Assembly (NCBI RefSeq): GCF_013030265.1
Contig: NZ_WPZQ01000002.1
Coordinates: 62,001-126,000 of the forward strand
Direction of reading: 5' to 3'
Length of the DNA stretch: 64,000 bases
Source: Ruegeria arenilitoris
GTDB lineage: Bacteria > Pseudomonadota > Alphaproteobacteria > Rhodobacterales > Rhodobacteraceae
Shown here: positions 54,882-64,000 of the stretch, in pieces
How the letters are laid out: every line of letters begins with the position of its first letter
How positions within the stretch are numbered: position 1 is the stretch's first letter
Notes under the pieces: model-generated
Told to the model about the DNA's origin: nothing
The model's input: the letters and a program-made list of their open reading frames with translations, nothing else
The model's database searches: none
Program-made: the position numbers and the translations under genes

Positions 54882-56687
54882 ATGGTTCACAACGTCATCA
54901 CCGATGTCACACAAAGGATCGTCGATCGCAGCGCGCCATTGCGCTCGGTTCATCTTGAACGGATGGAGCAGGCGCGTTCAGCCGGGCCAGCGCGCGGTCA
55001 TCTGTCCTGCAGTGGTCAGGCCCATGCCTATGCAGGCGCAGGCGATGACCAGCAATCATTGGCCACGGGCCACGCCGGAAATCTGGGCATTGTCACCGCC
55101 TACAACGACATGCTTTCGGCGCATCAGCCCTTTGAACGCTACCCCGAACTGATCCGTCAGGCCGCGCGTGTCGCAGGTGGCACTGCACAGGTAGCGGGCG
55201 GAGTTCCCGCAATGTGTGACGGCGTCACGCAGGGTGCAGCAGGCATGGAATTGTCGCTCTTTTCGCGTGATGTGATTGCGCTGGCTGCGGCTGTTTCACT
55301 TAGCCACAACACCTATGATGCCGCTGTTTTCCTTGGCGTCTGTGACAAGATCGTTCCCGGTCTGGTCATCGCGGCACAGAGCTTTGGGCATCTGCCTTCC
55401 GTTTTTCTACCCGCAGGTCCGATGACCAGTGGACTGCCAAACGACGAAAAGGCCAAGGTTCGCCAGCAATTCGCTGCCGGAGAAGTCGGACGCGAAGAAC
55501 TGATGGCCGCCGAAATGGCTGCATACCATGGCCCCGGGACCTGCACCTTTTATGGCACTGCAAATACAAACCAGATGCTGATGGAGTTTATGGGGCTGCA
55601 CCTGCCGGGATCCAGCTTCATCAACCCGAACACGCCCCTGCGTGATGCGCTGACAGAGGAAGGCGCACGCCGCGCCCTGTCCCTCAGCGCGCTGGGCAAC
55701 AACTATACCCCGGTTTGCCAAATCCTCGATGAACGTGCCTTTGTGAACGGGATCGTCGGTCTGATGGCGACAGGCGGATCAACCAACCTGCTGATCCACC
55801 TGATTGCAATGGCCCGCGCGGGTGGTATCGTGCTGGACTGGCAGGATTTTTCTGACATCTCGGCTGTGGTTCCGCTGGTGGCGCGAGTCTACCCGAATGG
55901 TCTGGCCGACGTGAACCACTTCCACGCGGCGGGTGGCCTTGGATATTGCATCGGAACGTTGCTTGAGGATGGTCTGCTGCACCCCGATACTCTGACTGTC
56001 GCGGGGCGTGGTCTTCAGCACTATACGCAGGAACCCAAGCTGATCGATGGGCAACTGGTCTGGCAAGAAGGCGCGGGCCACAGCCTGAACGAAAAGATCG
56101 TTCGCCCCGCCAATGACCCCTTCCAGCCCACAGGCGGATTGTCGCGTCTGACCGGCAATCTGGGCACCGCGGTTATGAAGGTTTCTGCCGTGGCCCCGGA
56201 ACATCAGGTGGTCGAGGCCCCCGTGCGCGTGTTTCACGATCAGGATGAGGTCAAGGCAGCATTCAAGGCCGGAGAGTTCACGGATGACGTCATTGTTGTT
56301 GTCCGGTTTCAGGGGCCAAAGGCCAACGGGATGCCCGAACTACACTCTCTGACTCCGATCTTGTCGATTCTGCAGGGCAGGGGTCAAAAGGTGGCGCTGG
56401 TAACCGATGGACGCATGTCTGGCGCTTCGGGCAAAGTTCCTGCTGCGATTCATGTCTGTCCCGAAGCGCTTGAGGGTGGCCCGATTGCCTGCCTTCGAGA
56501 TGGCGACATACTTCGTGTCAATGCCGTTACCGGCGAGTTGGAAATCCTGACGGAGGGTGTTCTGGAGCGGATACCTGTCACGGCTGATCTGTCTGCACAT
56601 CAACACGGCGTCGGGCGTGAGTTGTTCACAGCATTCCGCAACACCGTCGGCCCGGCTGATGCCGGTGCAAGCATATTCGGAGCCTGA
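54882..56687 (+). CDS. edd: Phosphogluconate dehydratase
   Basis: The 601-residue iron-sulfur enzyme of the ILVD/EDD family turns 6-phosphogluconate into KDPG. Seen are [54 protein letters not shown] and [11 protein letters not shown], including the Cys expected to bind the 4Fe-4S cluster. GGAGG lies just before the ATG, within the end of zwf. The gene ends three bases before eda. Confidence 0.97.
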   Translation: MVHNVITDVTQRIVDRSAPLRSVHLERMEQARSAGPARGHLSCSGQAHAYAGAGDDQQSLATGHAGNLGIVTAYNDMLSAHQPFERYPELIRQAARVAGGTAQVAGGVPAMCDGVTQGAAGMELSLFSRDVIALAAAVSLSHNTYDAAVFLGVCDKIVPGLVIAAQSFGHLPSVFLPAGPMTSGLPNDEKAKVRQQFAAGEVGREELMAAEMAAYHGPGTCTFYGTANTNQMLMEFMGLHLPGSSFINPNTPLRDALTEEGARRALSLSALGNNYTPVCQILDERAFVNGIVGLMATGGSTNLLIHLIAMARAGGIVLDWQDFSDISAVVPLVARVYPNGLADVNHFHAAGGLGYCIGTLLEDGLLHPDTLTVAGRGLQHYTQEPKLIDGQLVWQEGAGHSLNEKIVRPANDPFQPTGGLSRLTGNLGTAVMKVSAVAPEHQVVEAPVRVFHDQDEVKAAFKAGEFTDDVIVVVRFQGPKANGMPELHSLTPILSILQGRGQKVALVTDGRMSGASGKVPAAIHVCPEALEGGPIACLRDGDILRVNAVTGELEILTEGVLERIPVTADLSAHQHGVGRELFTAFRNTVGPADAGASIFGA

Positions 56688-56690
56688 GCC

Positions 56691-57326
56691 ATGACATCCA
56701 AGTCCCAACGTACCCGCGAAATCTGCGCGCTCGCGCCCATTGTCCCGGTTCTGGTCGTCGATGACGCGGCACAGGCGCGTCCTCTGGCCGAGGCACTGGT
56801 CGCGGGTGGTCTGCCTGCGCTTGAGGTCACGTTGCGCACACCCGCCGCGCTGGACGCGATCCGCGCCATGGCCGAAGTGCCCGGCGGAGTTGTTGGTGCC
56901 GGCACTCTGGTCACACCCGAAGACGTTCGTGCCGCCAAAGAGGCTGGTGCACAGTTTGGCGTATCCCCCGGCGCAACAGATGCCCTGATCGCGGCCTGCG
57001 AGGCTGAGGGCTTGCCGCTGCTACCCGGCGCGGCCACCGCAAGCGAAGCCATGGCGCTGCTCGAAAAGGGTTATGACATGCTCAAGTTCTTCCCGGCCGA
57101 AGCCTCGGGAGGTGCACCCGCCTTGAAGGCCATCGGCGCACCGCTGCCGCAGATCAAATTCTGCCCGACTGGTGGCGTATCTACGTCAAATGCCCGTGAT
57201 TACCTGTCTCTGTCCAATGTTGTCTGCGCAGGCGGCAGCTGGGTTGCGCCCAAACAGATGGTTTCTGGCGGAGATTGGTCGGGTATCGAAACACTTGCGC
57301 GCGAGGCTGCCTCTCTGATGGATTGA
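56691..57326 (+). CDS. eda: KDPG aldolase
   Basis: The 211-residue class I aldolase splits KDPG to pyruvate and glyceraldehyde 3-phosphate. The Schiff-base Lys is K132 in LKFFPAEASGG. LEVTLRTP contains the conserved Glu45 and Arg49, and GAGTLVTPE follows. Last gene of the Entner-Doudoroff unit. Confidence 0.97.
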   Translation: MTSKSQRTREICALAPIVPVLVVDDAAQARPLAEALVAGGLPALEVTLRTPAALDAIRAMAEVPGGVVGAGTLVTPEDVRAAKEAGAQFGVSPGATDALIAACEAEGLPLLPGAATASEAMALLEKGYDMLKFFPAEASGGAPALKAIGAPLPQIKFCPTGGVSTSNARDYLSLSNVVCAGGSWVAPKQMVSGGDWSGIETLAREAASLMD

Positions 57327-57377
57327 CGTCGCGAAAGCCCACGCTAGGGTAGGCGTGAATTCGTACAGGTCGATCTC

Positions 57378-58574
57378 ATGACAAGCAAAATTTCTCTCGC
57401 GCACGGGCGCGATTATCTCGCCATTCCCGGACCTTCCGTCATACCCGATGCGGTGTTGCAGGCGATGCATCGTCCATCCCCCAATATCTATGCGGGTGAA
57501 CTGGTCGAAATGATGCCCGCCCTGACCGAAGACCTGCGCCGAGTGGCCGGTACACGTCATGATGTGGCGATCTATATTGCCAACGGTCATGGTGCGTGGG
57601 AAGGGGCGCTGTCCAACGTCATTGCGCCGGGTGAGACCATTCTTGCTCCGGCCTCGGGCCGCTTCACCCATGGCTGGGCCGAAATGGCCCGTGCGATCGG
57701 TGCCGAGGTTGAACTCATCGATTTCGGAACATCTTCCCCTTGGGATTTCGACCGGATTGCCGAGGCGTTGAAGGCTGACACGGATCATCGGATCAAGGGT
57801 GTTCTGGCAGTGCATGTCGATACCTCAAGCTCGATCCGAAACGACATTCCAGCTCTGCGCGCTTTGCTGGATGAACTGGGCCACCCGGCTTTGTTGATGG
57901 CGGATTGCATCGCTTCGCTGGGCTGCGACCGGTTCGAAATGGATGCCTGGGGCGTGGATGTCATGGTTGCGGCCTGTCAGAAGGGTCTGATGGTCCCGGC
58001 GGGCGTTTCTTTTGTGTTTTTCAACGATAAGGCAAAGGCCAAACGCGCCTTGATGCCTCGTGTCTCGGGTTATTGGGACTGGCAACCGCGTGCTGAGCCG
58101 GACTGGTTCTATCAGTATTTTGGCGGCACTGCCCCGACCCACCATATCTATGGTCTGCGTGCCGCGCTGGACATGATCCATGCCGAAGGGTTGGAACATG
58201 TCTGGGCGCGTCACGAGCGACTGGCCGAGGCGGTTTGGGCTGCCTGTGAAACATGGGCCGAAGGCGGTGCGCTGCATCTCAACGTCTCAGATCGCGCGCA
58301 TCGCAGCCGCGCGGTCACTGCGCTGCGCCTGACCGAAGGACGGGGCACACCACTGCGCGACTACACGGAATCCAATCTGGGCCTTACGCTGGGCATTGGT
58401 CTGGGTATGGTGTGTGAGGATTCCTATTTCCGTCTGGGCCATATGGGGCACCTCAACGGCCAGATGGTGATGGGTATGCTGGGGGGTGTCGAAACGGCGA
58501 TGGCCGCCCTGAACATCCCGCGCGGAGCCGGAGCACTGGAGGCAGCGGCAGCCGCGTTGGCCGATAAAGACTAG
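57378..58574 (+). CDS. Class V aminotransferase (serine/alanine--glyoxylate type)
   Basis: The 398-residue PLP enzyme belongs to the AGXT/SGAT class V group: PGPSVIPDAVLQAMHRPSP, GHGAWEGALSNV, and the PLP Lys in ACQKGLMVP (about residue 200). It probably transfers an amino group to glyoxylate from serine, alanine or aspartate; the donor cannot be read from the sequence. Neighbouring genes do not form a serine-cycle or beta-hydroxyaspartate cluster. Its stop overlaps the next gene's stop by four bases (CTAG). Confidence 0.87.
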   Translation: MTSKISLAHGRDYLAIPGPSVIPDAVLQAMHRPSPNIYAGELVEMMPALTEDLRRVAGTRHDVAIYIANGHGAWEGALSNVIAPGETILAPASGRFTHGWAEMARAIGAEVELIDFGTSSPWDFDRIAEALKADTDHRIKGVLAVHVDTSSSIRNDIPALRALLDELGHPALLMADCIASLGCDRFEMDAWGVDVMVAACQKGLMVPAGVSFVFFNDKAKAKRALMPRVSGYWDWQPRAEPDWFYQYFGGTAPTHHIYGLRAALDMIHAEGLEHVWARHERLAEAVWAACETWAEGGALHLNVSDRAHRSRAVTALRLTEGRGTPLRDYTESNLGLTLGIGLGMVCEDSYFRLGHMGHLNGQMVMGMLGGVETAMAALNIPRGAGALEAAAAALADKD

Positions 58575-59683
58575 AGTTGGCTGTTTGCCGTCGCCAATGC
58601 CTTAGGTAGTGCGGCGGCAAAAGCCTGCAAATCGGCGGCCTCACCGCAGCTTACCCTGATACAGCGATTTTGGGGGGCGGCGAATGGCATACGAACAAAG
58701 ATGCCTTGATCCACCAGCGCATTCAGCACAGCCTTTGCAAATTCTCCGTCACGCCCACAATCAATCGCGACAAAGTTGGTGGCCGAGGGCAGGGGGACCA
58801 GCCCGTTATCGCGTGCGATCTGTCCAATTGTCTCGCGTGCCTGAGTGATCCGTTCCTGAACCTGCGCCAGCCACTCGTAGTCCTGCAACGCGGCCAATGC
58901 CCCAACTTGTGCCGCGCGGTTCATACCGAAATGGTTGCGAACCTTGTTGAAGGACGCGATCAGTTCGACGGCACCAATGGCATATCCCACCCGTGCACCG
59001 GCCATGCCATACCCTTTGGAAAACGTCCGCATCCGGATCACACGCGGATCATCTGCCGCCAAAGGTGCGGCTGTCCCTTCCGGCGCACATTCCACATAGG
59101 CTTCGTCCAGTACCAGCAGGCAGTCTTCGGGTAGCGCCTCCATTGCCGCAACGATTTCTTTGCCAGAATGCCAACTGCCCATCGGATTGTCAGGATTGGC
59201 CAAATAAACCAGTTTGGCATTCACCTCACCCGCCTTAGCGAACAAGGCGGCAGGGTCCTCGTGATCACCAGTATAGGGCACCTTGTGCAAAACCCCACCA
59301 AACCCGGCCACATGGTAGTTGAAGGTTGGGTAGGCGCCGTCCGAGGTCACGACTACATCGCCCGGGCCAACGATCAGGCGCACAAGATAGCCCAGTAGAC
59401 CGTCAATCCCCTCACCAACAACGATATTCTCGGGGTCTACACGATGATGAGCCGCCAATGCATGACGCAGATCATAGTTCTCGGGATCGCCATACATCCA
59501 AAGATCACCCGCTGCCTGTCGCATCGCCTCGATTGCGCGGGGGGAAGGGCCAAATATGCTTTCATTTGCCCCCAGACGTGCAGCAAAGGGCGCGCCGCGC
59601 TGACGCTCCTGCGTTTCGGGGCCTACAAATGGCACGGTCGCGGGCAGGGATTGGGCAAGCGGGGTGTATCGGGGACCAGTCAT
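58571..59683 (-). CDS. Histidinol-phosphate aminotransferase-like PLP enzyme
   Basis: The 370-residue class I/II fold protein matches the HisC group: LGANESIFGPSPRAIEAM, GDPENYDLRHALAAHH, YLANPDNPMGSW, VLDEAYVE and the PLP Lys in FSKGYGMAGARVGY. Paralogues of HisC act on other amino acids, and no his genes are near, so the substrate is uncertain. Confidence 0.88.
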   Translation of the reverse strand: MTGPRYTPLAQSLPATVPFVGPETQERQRGAPFAARLGANESIFGPSPRAIEAMRQAAGDLWMYGDPENYDLRHALAAHHRVDPENIVVGEGIDGLLGYLVRLIVGPGDVVVTSDGAYPTFNYHVAGFGGVLHKVPYTGDHEDPAALFAKAGEVNAKLVYLANPDNPMGSWHSGKEIVAAMEALPEDCLLVLDEAYVECAPEGTAAPLAADDPRVIRMRTFSKGYGMAGARVGYAIGAVELIASFNKVRNHFGMNRAAQVGALAALQDYEWLAQVQERITQARETIGQIARDNGLVPLPSATNFVAIDCGRDGEFAKAVLNALVDQGIFVRMPFAAPQNRCIRVSCGEAADLQAFAAALPKALATANSQL

Positions 59684-59775
59684 GCGCGCAGATAATCGTA
59701 AGCCTGCGGTCGGGGCAAGCCTTGCTCTGGCGCTGCTTCCCCTGCAGGGTGCACTTAAACGTTGCAGGAGGTGTC

Positions 59776-60846
59776 ATGCGCTATTTTCTGATCCTGGTTC
59801 TTGTCGGGCTTGCCTATCTGATATTCTGGCCTGTCCCGGTCGCACCAGTTGCGTATGAGCCACCTGAACCGCCGGGTTTCACAGGTGATTTCGAAGAAAA
59901 CAGGCATCTGGACGGGCTTGAGCTCATCACTCTGCCTGAAGGTGAGATCGGCCCCGAAGATCTGGCCGTCCTCCCAGATGGCACGATCTACACCACAAGC
60001 TTGTCCGGTATTCTCTACCGCATCGACGGGGATACACCGGTTGAGGTCGACCGGTTGGGCGGTCGACCATTGGGTCTGAAGGCGGGGCCGGACGGGGCGC
60101 TCTTTATCGCCGACAGTTTCAGAGGCCTGATGCGCTGGACCGGGCCGGGTACTTTGGAGGCCGTCGTATCGGAAATTGACGGTGCACCGGTGATCTATGC
60201 CAACCAACTGGACGTCGGGCAGGATGGTACGGTCTATTTTTCAAATTCCTCGGATCGCTTTGATCCCGAAACCATGGGCGGAACCAAACCGACCTCGGTT
60301 CTTACGATCTGGGAGCAATCCGATACCGGTTATGTTGCCAGACACGCACCGAATGGTACGACCGAGAAAATTGCCGAAGGGTTCGTCTATACCAACGGCG
60401 TAGCACTGTCGCCGGATGAGGACTTTCTGCTTATTGCTGAAACCGGGCGGGCGAGAGTCCACAAGCTTTGGCTGAAAGGCCCCCGGGCGGGTGAGACCGA
60501 AGTGCTGCTCGATAATCTGCCCGGCTATCCCGACAATCTCGAGGCACAGGGGGATGGCACTTACTGGGTGGCCTTCGCCAGCCCGCGTGTGCCGTCCGAG
60601 GCACTCATGCCCTTTCCGTTCCTGCGCAAAGTGATCTGGCGACTGGGGCCGATGGTGCGACCGGCCCCAATCCACCGCGGGATGATCGTGCAGTTCGATG
60701 GGCAGGGAAACATCCTGCGGACCCTGCAGGATCCGGATGGCCGACTGGGGATCACGACCGGCGGAAAAATCGTAGATGACCAGTTTTACGTCATGACGCT
60801 TGATTCACCATGGTTCGGTCGGATGCCTGTATCACAGATGCCCTGA
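59776..60846 (+). CDS. Membrane-anchored SMP-30/strictosidine synthase-like beta-propeller protein
   Basis: Start at ATG 59776 after AGGAGG gives 356 residues. An N-terminal membrane helix (about 3-20) is followed by a six-bladed propeller: GPEDLAVLPDGTIYTT, GLKAGPDGALFIADS, ANQLDVGQDGTVYFSNSSDRF, TNGVALSPDEDFLLIAETGR and PDNLEAQGDGTYWVAFASPR. It resembles APMAP and strictosidine-synthase-like lactonases. Which lactone or ester it acts on is unknown. Adjacent genes give no pathway clue. Confidence 0.88.
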   Translation: MRYFLILVLVGLAYLIFWPVPVAPVAYEPPEPPGFTGDFEENRHLDGLELITLPEGEIGPEDLAVLPDGTIYTTSLSGILYRIDGDTPVEVDRLGGRPLGLKAGPDGALFIADSFRGLMRWTGPGTLEAVVSEIDGAPVIYANQLDVGQDGTVYFSNSSDRFDPETMGGTKPTSVLTIWEQSDTGYVARHAPNGTTEKIAEGFVYTNGVALSPDEDFLLIAETGRARVHKLWLKGPRAGETEVLLDNLPGYPDNLEAQGDGTYWVAFASPRVPSEALMPFPFLRKVIWRLGPMVRPAPIHRGMIVQFDGQGNILRTLQDPDGRLGITTGGKIVDDQFYVMTLDSPWFGRMPVSQMP

Positions 60847-60911
60847 CGTCGCTGTGGAACTGTGTAGGCCTTTCGGGGCATTGTCTTGAAAAGCAGGATT
60901 GGGAGGCTCGC

Positions 60912-61694
60912 ATGGCGCGCGTATCTGTCGAATACAAAGACCACATTGCTCATGTCACGCTGACCCGTGGCGACAAGATGAATGCGCTGGACGATGCGAT
61001 GGTCAAGGCGATCCTGTCTGCCGGGCAGGAGGTCGCGGCCTCGGATGCCCGCGCCGTTGTCCTGTCAGGTGAAGGCAAAAGCTTCTGTGCCGGTCTCGAC
61101 ATGGCGAGCTTTGCCAAGATGGCTCATATGGATCCGACCGAATGGCTTATGACCCGCAGCCATGAAGACGCCAATGAGATGCAGGAACTTGCCATGGTCT
61201 GGCGTCGTGTTCCGGTGCCGGTGATCTGCGCCATACAGGGGGTCGCCTATGGTGGCGGTCTGCAGATTGCCTTGGGTGCGGATGTCCGCATCGCACACCC
61301 CGAGGCCAAGCTGGCGGTTATGGAAATGAAATGGGGCATCATCCCGGATATGGGAGGCATGGCCCTGCTGCCGCAACTCGTCCGCTCGGATGTATTGCGC
61401 CTGCTGACCTACACTGCGCGCCCGATTGGTGCCCCACAGGCGGCAGAATGGGGGCTGGTGACGAAACTGTCGGACGATCCTCTGACCGAAGCACTGGCGC
61501 TGGCTGAAGACATCGCAGGCAAAAGCCCATCAGCGATCCGTGCAGCCAAACGGCTGATTGAAGTGGCCGAAAGCAAGTCCCGTGCCGAGGTTTTGTTGGA
61601 AGAATCCGCCGAACAGGTGGAACTGATTGGCAAACTGGATCAGATCGAGGTCATCGCCGCCCAGATGCAAGGCCGAAAGCCGGAATTCAAGTGA
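60912..61694 (+). CDS. Enoyl-CoA hydratase/isomerase family protein
   Basis: The ATG at 60912 (GGGAGG upstream) gives 260 residues of crotonase fold. GKSFCAGLDMASF and GVAYGGGLQIALGADVRIA build the oxyanion hole; MKWGIIPDMGGMALLPQLV holds the second active-site loop. At the hydratase Glu positions the pattern is partly altered, so the exact reaction is uncertain. It lies 65 bp after the propeller gene. Confidence 0.9.
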   Translation: MARVSVEYKDHIAHVTLTRGDKMNALDDAMVKAILSAGQEVAASDARAVVLSGEGKSFCAGLDMASFAKMAHMDPTEWLMTRSHEDANEMQELAMVWRRVPVPVICAIQGVAYGGGLQIALGADVRIAHPEAKLAVMEMKWGIIPDMGGMALLPQLVRSDVLRLLTYTARPIGAPQAAEWGLVTKLSDDPLTEALALAEDIAGKSPSAIRAAKRLIEVAESKSRAEVLLEESAEQVELIGKLDQIEVIAAQMQGRKPEFK

Positions 61695-62027
61695 TCACCG
61701 CATAAAGGCCCTGCGGGCATCGCGGGCCATATTATACTGCATCTCAAGGTCCGCGATGCGCGCCATTGCGGCCTTGCGTTCAGCCGGATCTGTCAGCGTG
61801 GGATAGGCCTTTCGGGCTGCGTCCAGCTCTTTCTTGATCCCGAACTCTTCGGGCAGAACACCGGCTTGCGCCATGATCCGGTGTCCGGCTGCAAGGGCCG
61901 GGTCAGTCTGCGCCTCGGTTGAACGATCGGGCAAGGGTTGGCCTTCACCATCCAGCCCCTCCAGCTGTCCTTCGGCCTGTGCCTTTTTGATCTGACGCTC
62001 TACCAGTTTTCCAAGTGATCCAAGCAT
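61695..62027 (-). CDS. DnaJ homologue subfamily C member 28-type domain protein (DUF1992)
   Basis: Start at ATG 62027 gives 110 residues. The sequence LVERQIKKAQAEGQLEGLDGEGQPL, then LAAGHRIMAQAGVLPEEFGIKKELDAAR, is the DUF1992 domain found in DNAJC28. Function in bacteria is unknown. Its stop immediately abuts the convergent hydratase stop. Confidence 0.9.
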   Translation of the reverse strand: MLGSLGKLVERQIKKAQAEGQLEGLDGEGQPLPDRSTEAQTDPALAAGHRIMAQAGVLPEEFGIKKELDAARKAYPTLTDPAERKAAMARIADLEMQYNMARDARRAFMR

Positions 62028-62066
62028 GACCGAACTATACTCCACCACGGGTGCAGGCGAAAGCGC

Positions 62067-63230
62067 TTACCGCGCCCGCTTGGTAACCAGATACGCAATG
62101 CCGCCTGCCGCCAAGCCCCAGACCGCCGCGCCCAAGCCAAATACGGTGATGCCCGAGGCGGTGATCGCAAATGTCAGGATTGCAGCCTCTCGTTCGGCAG
62201 GAACCTCGAGCGCGGCAAAGGTCGCGTTTGCCATGACGCCGATCAGGGCAATACCCGTCAATGTCCCCATCAACATCGGATCGGCATGGGCCGCGAATCC
62301 GGTAATCGCCACCGCAAAGACGCCGAAAACGCAGTAGAACACACCCGCCATGACCGCCGACCAATAGCGCTGGTTCGGGTCTGGATGGCTGTCTTCGTTC
62401 GAGCACATGGCTGCGGTGATGGCGGCGAGACAGGTGGCGGGCGCTCCGAACGGTGCGGATAGGATGCTGGCACCTCCAACGGCCGAGAACAGCCTGCCGG
62501 CGAGCGGCGAGTAGCCAAAGCTGCGCATCACCGCGATACCGGGGATGTTCTGTGTTGCCATAGTGACGATGAACAGTGGGATGCCGATCCCCACGGCCGA
62601 AGCGACCGAGAAGGTTGGCATGGTCCAGACAGGAGCAGCCACCAGATGCTCGGGCCGGACCGAGCTGTCGCCCGCGTTCAGAACAACGACGATTGCCGCC
62701 GCAATAACCGCAGCAGGAACTGCGATCAGCCGGTTGATCCGCCCCGCAACAAACCAAGTCAGGATGACGGGCAGCGCCTGCCATGGCAGCTCAACTGCCG
62801 CCTTGAACGGAATGATACACAACGGCAGCAGAACCCCGCCCAGCATGGCTTGCGCCAGTGTGGTTGGTATTGCTGCCGCCAACCGTCCCAGCGGTCGCCA
62901 AAGGCCTGCCAGAACGGTCAGCGCTCCGGCGCACAGGAACGCACCTACCGCACCCGAGAATCCTGTGGCTGGTGTCGCCGAAACTGCAAGCAACGCCGCC
63001 CCGGGCGTGGACCAGGCCACGCTGATCGGCTGCTTGTACCACAGGCTGAGAAAGATCGCCGCCAGCCCCATCGCCACTGCAGCCATCATTAACCCGGATG
63101 CGGATTCAGCCGCCGAAGCGCCCATGGCAGCGAGGCCCTGCAGCACGATCGGGAAAGAGCTGAAAAAGCCGACCACGGCTACCACAAGGCCGGTTGAAAT
63201 CGTCTGCACTGGGGGAAGGGGACGTGCCAT
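62067..63230 (-). CDS. benE: BenE-type benzoate/H+ symporter family transporter
   Basis: Start at ATG 63230 (GAGG upstream) gives 387 residues with about eleven to twelve membrane helices. PISVAWSTPGAALL, PTTLAQAMLGGVLLPLC, VTMATQNIPGIAVMRSFGY and GGASILSAPFGAPATCLAAITAA are family blocks. Substrate by name is benzoate, but no aromatic catabolic genes lie nearby, so it is unproven. Confidence 0.9.
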   Translation of the reverse strand: MARPLPPVQTISTGLVVAVVGFFSSFPIVLQGLAAMGASAAESASGLMMAAVAMGLAAIFLSLWYKQPISVAWSTPGAALLAVSATPATGFSGAVGAFLCAGALTVLAGLWRPLGRLAAAIPTTLAQAMLGGVLLPLCIIPFKAAVELPWQALPVILTWFVAGRINRLIAVPAAVIAAAIVVVLNAGDSSVRPEHLVAAPVWTMPTFSVASAVGIGIPLFIVTMATQNIPGIAVMRSFGYSPLAGRLFSAVGGASILSAPFGAPATCLAAITAAMCSNEDSHPDPNQRYWSAVMAGVFYCVFGVFAVAITGFAAHADPMLMGTLTGIALIGVMANATFAALEVPAEREAAILTFAITASGITVFGLGAAVWGLAAGGIAYLVTKRAR

Positions 63231-63308
63231 CACTGCCTCAAGATCATTTGAGGAATTGCTAACAACCACAAGCTGCTGGGAACAAGGGGAAAAGCCATCG
63301 GGCAAATG

Positions 63309-63339
63309 AAAACCCCGCTGGGCTTGGCTCAGCGGGGTT
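63309..63339 (-). terminator. Intrinsic terminator of valS
   Basis: AACCCCGCTG and CAGCGGGGTT arms with a nine-base loop lie 26 bp after the valS stop. On the minus strand it is followed by TT within GGGGTTTTC, a short T-run. Confidence 0.85.
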
Positions 63340-63364
63340 CAAAGCGTGCGATTTTGAAGAAGGG

Positions 63365-64000
63365 TCAGGCGATTTCCGCCAGTCGGGCCAGCGCCTCGTC
63401 CAGTTTCGCTTCTTCTTCTTCGCGGGCTGCAAGGTTGGCTTTGGCTTCCGCAACCACCTCTTCCGGAGCCGAGGCAACGAATTTGGGGTTGTTCAGGCGC
63501 CCGCGCAGACCGCCCAGTTCCTTGGCCAGCTTGCCCTTGGCTTTTTCCAGCCGTTCCTTTTCCGCGCCAATATCGATGATATCCGCCAGTGGCAGGCCGA
63601 AGGACGCTCCGGGGGCGGCAATCGAGATGGTGCCTTTGGGCAGTTCATCCGCCTTGGTCAGGCTGTCGATCCGTGCAAGGCGCTTGATCAGCGCTTCGTT
63701 GCGGTCCCATGCGGCTTGGCCATTCGCGTCGATCTCGGTCACCAGCATCGGCACATAGAGGCCAGCAGGAACCCGCATCTGAGCACGGGCCGAGCGGGTG
63801 TTTTCGATGACCGAGATCACCCAGTTCATCTCACGATCCGCATCCGCGTCGATCAGCTCAGCAGCGGCGTAGGTCGGCCAGTCGGCGTGGACGACCATCT
63901 TGGCGCGGCTACCGGTCAACCCCCACAGTTCTTCGGTGATGAAAGGCATGATCGGGTGCAGCAGGACCATGCACTGATCCAGAACCCAGCGCATGGTGGC
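63365..64000 (-). CDS. valS: Valyl-tRNA synthetase, C-terminal part (cut by window edge)
   Basis: The frame is open to the window end and covers the last 211 residues. It holds part of the anticodon-binding domain ([16 protein letters not shown]) and the C-terminal coiled-coil arm ([41 protein letters not shown]). The [11 protein letters not shown] block is typical of ValRS. The catalytic core lies outside the window. Confidence 0.97.
   Translation of the reverse strand, partial: ATMRWVLDQCMVLLHPIMPFITEELWGLTGSRAKMVVHADWPTYAAAELIDADADREMNWVISVIENTRSARAQMRVPAGLYVPMLVTEIDANGQAAWDRNEALIKRLARIDSLTKADELPKGTISIAAPGASFGLPLADIIDIGAEKERLEKAKGKLAKELGGLRGRLNNPKFVASAPEEVVAEAKANLAAREEEEAKLDEALARLAEIA

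Noticed and set aside
59776-60846. Propeller protein as the missing 6-phosphogluconolactonase
   Set aside because: It has a membrane anchor and resembles APMAP/strictosidine-synthase-like proteins rather than YbhE-type Pgl, and it is not in the zwf operon.

Overview
The window looks like a chromosomal segment of a marine alphaproteobacterium of the Rhodobacteraceae (Roseobacter group, Ruegeria/Phaeobacter-like). This is inferred from gene content and order: fhs next to folD, a contiguous tad locus, a coxB-ctaB-small ORF-ctaG-coxC-SURF1-thrC-M16 peptidase run, an Entner-Doudoroff operon, a lysC-ptsP pair and a ligase-associated helicase/PdeM pair. Base composition appears moderately GC-rich. 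I found no insertion sequence, prophage, CRISPR array, rRNA or tRNA. Nearly all genes are ordinary chromosomal ones; both window edges cut a gene (fhs on the left, valS on the right).

Layout. 1-2185: one-carbon folate genes (fhs, folD) with a small chorismate mutase between them. 2380-3126: a membrane-bound LytTR regulator. 3131-18485 (minus strand): two DNA-damage genes (pdeM and an Lhr-like helicase), a MoxR-like ATPase, then a Tad/Flp pilus locus read as flp2, flp1, cpaB, cpaC, ompA-like, cpaE, cpaF, tadB, tadC, two tadD-like lipoproteins and cpaA. A lytic transglycosylase (18837-19700) is divergent from the pilins. 19742-26802 (minus): ketoacid CoA-transferase, topA, dprA, tldD. 26979-34577 (plus): cytochrome aa3 oxidase subunits and assembly factors, then thrC, an M16 peptidase and a RimJ-like acetyltransferase. 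34651-49566: a mixed region of short transcription units including apt, mtnP, a SulP transporter, several acetyltransferases, and very small genes that I read directly from the sequence. 49733-57326: lysC, ptsP, then zwf-edd-eda. 57378-64000: two aminotransferases, a membrane-anchored beta-propeller protein, an enoyl-CoA hydratase, a DnaJ-28-type domain protein, a BenE transporter and the 3' part of valS.

How the parts work together. The tad block contains the ATPase, platform, secretin, peptidase and pilins of an Flp pilus; the TadE/F/G-type minor pilins are not here. The cox block encodes two catalytic-module subunits plus the heme O synthase, the Cu_B chaperone and SURF1; an FNR-type palindrome lies in the promoter region between tldD and coxB. 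The zwf-edd-eda operon encodes the Entner-Doudoroff route minus 6-phosphogluconolactonase and carries a LacI/GntR-like operator.

The most unusual items are a two-gene unit encoding a very short secreted four-cysteine peptide translationally coupled to a membrane-anchored protein (39515-40326), a pair of tiny genes around an operator-like dyad (38239-38653), and several clear operator-like palindromes. I see no large undescribed system; the cysteine-peptide unit is the best candidate for something not previously described.
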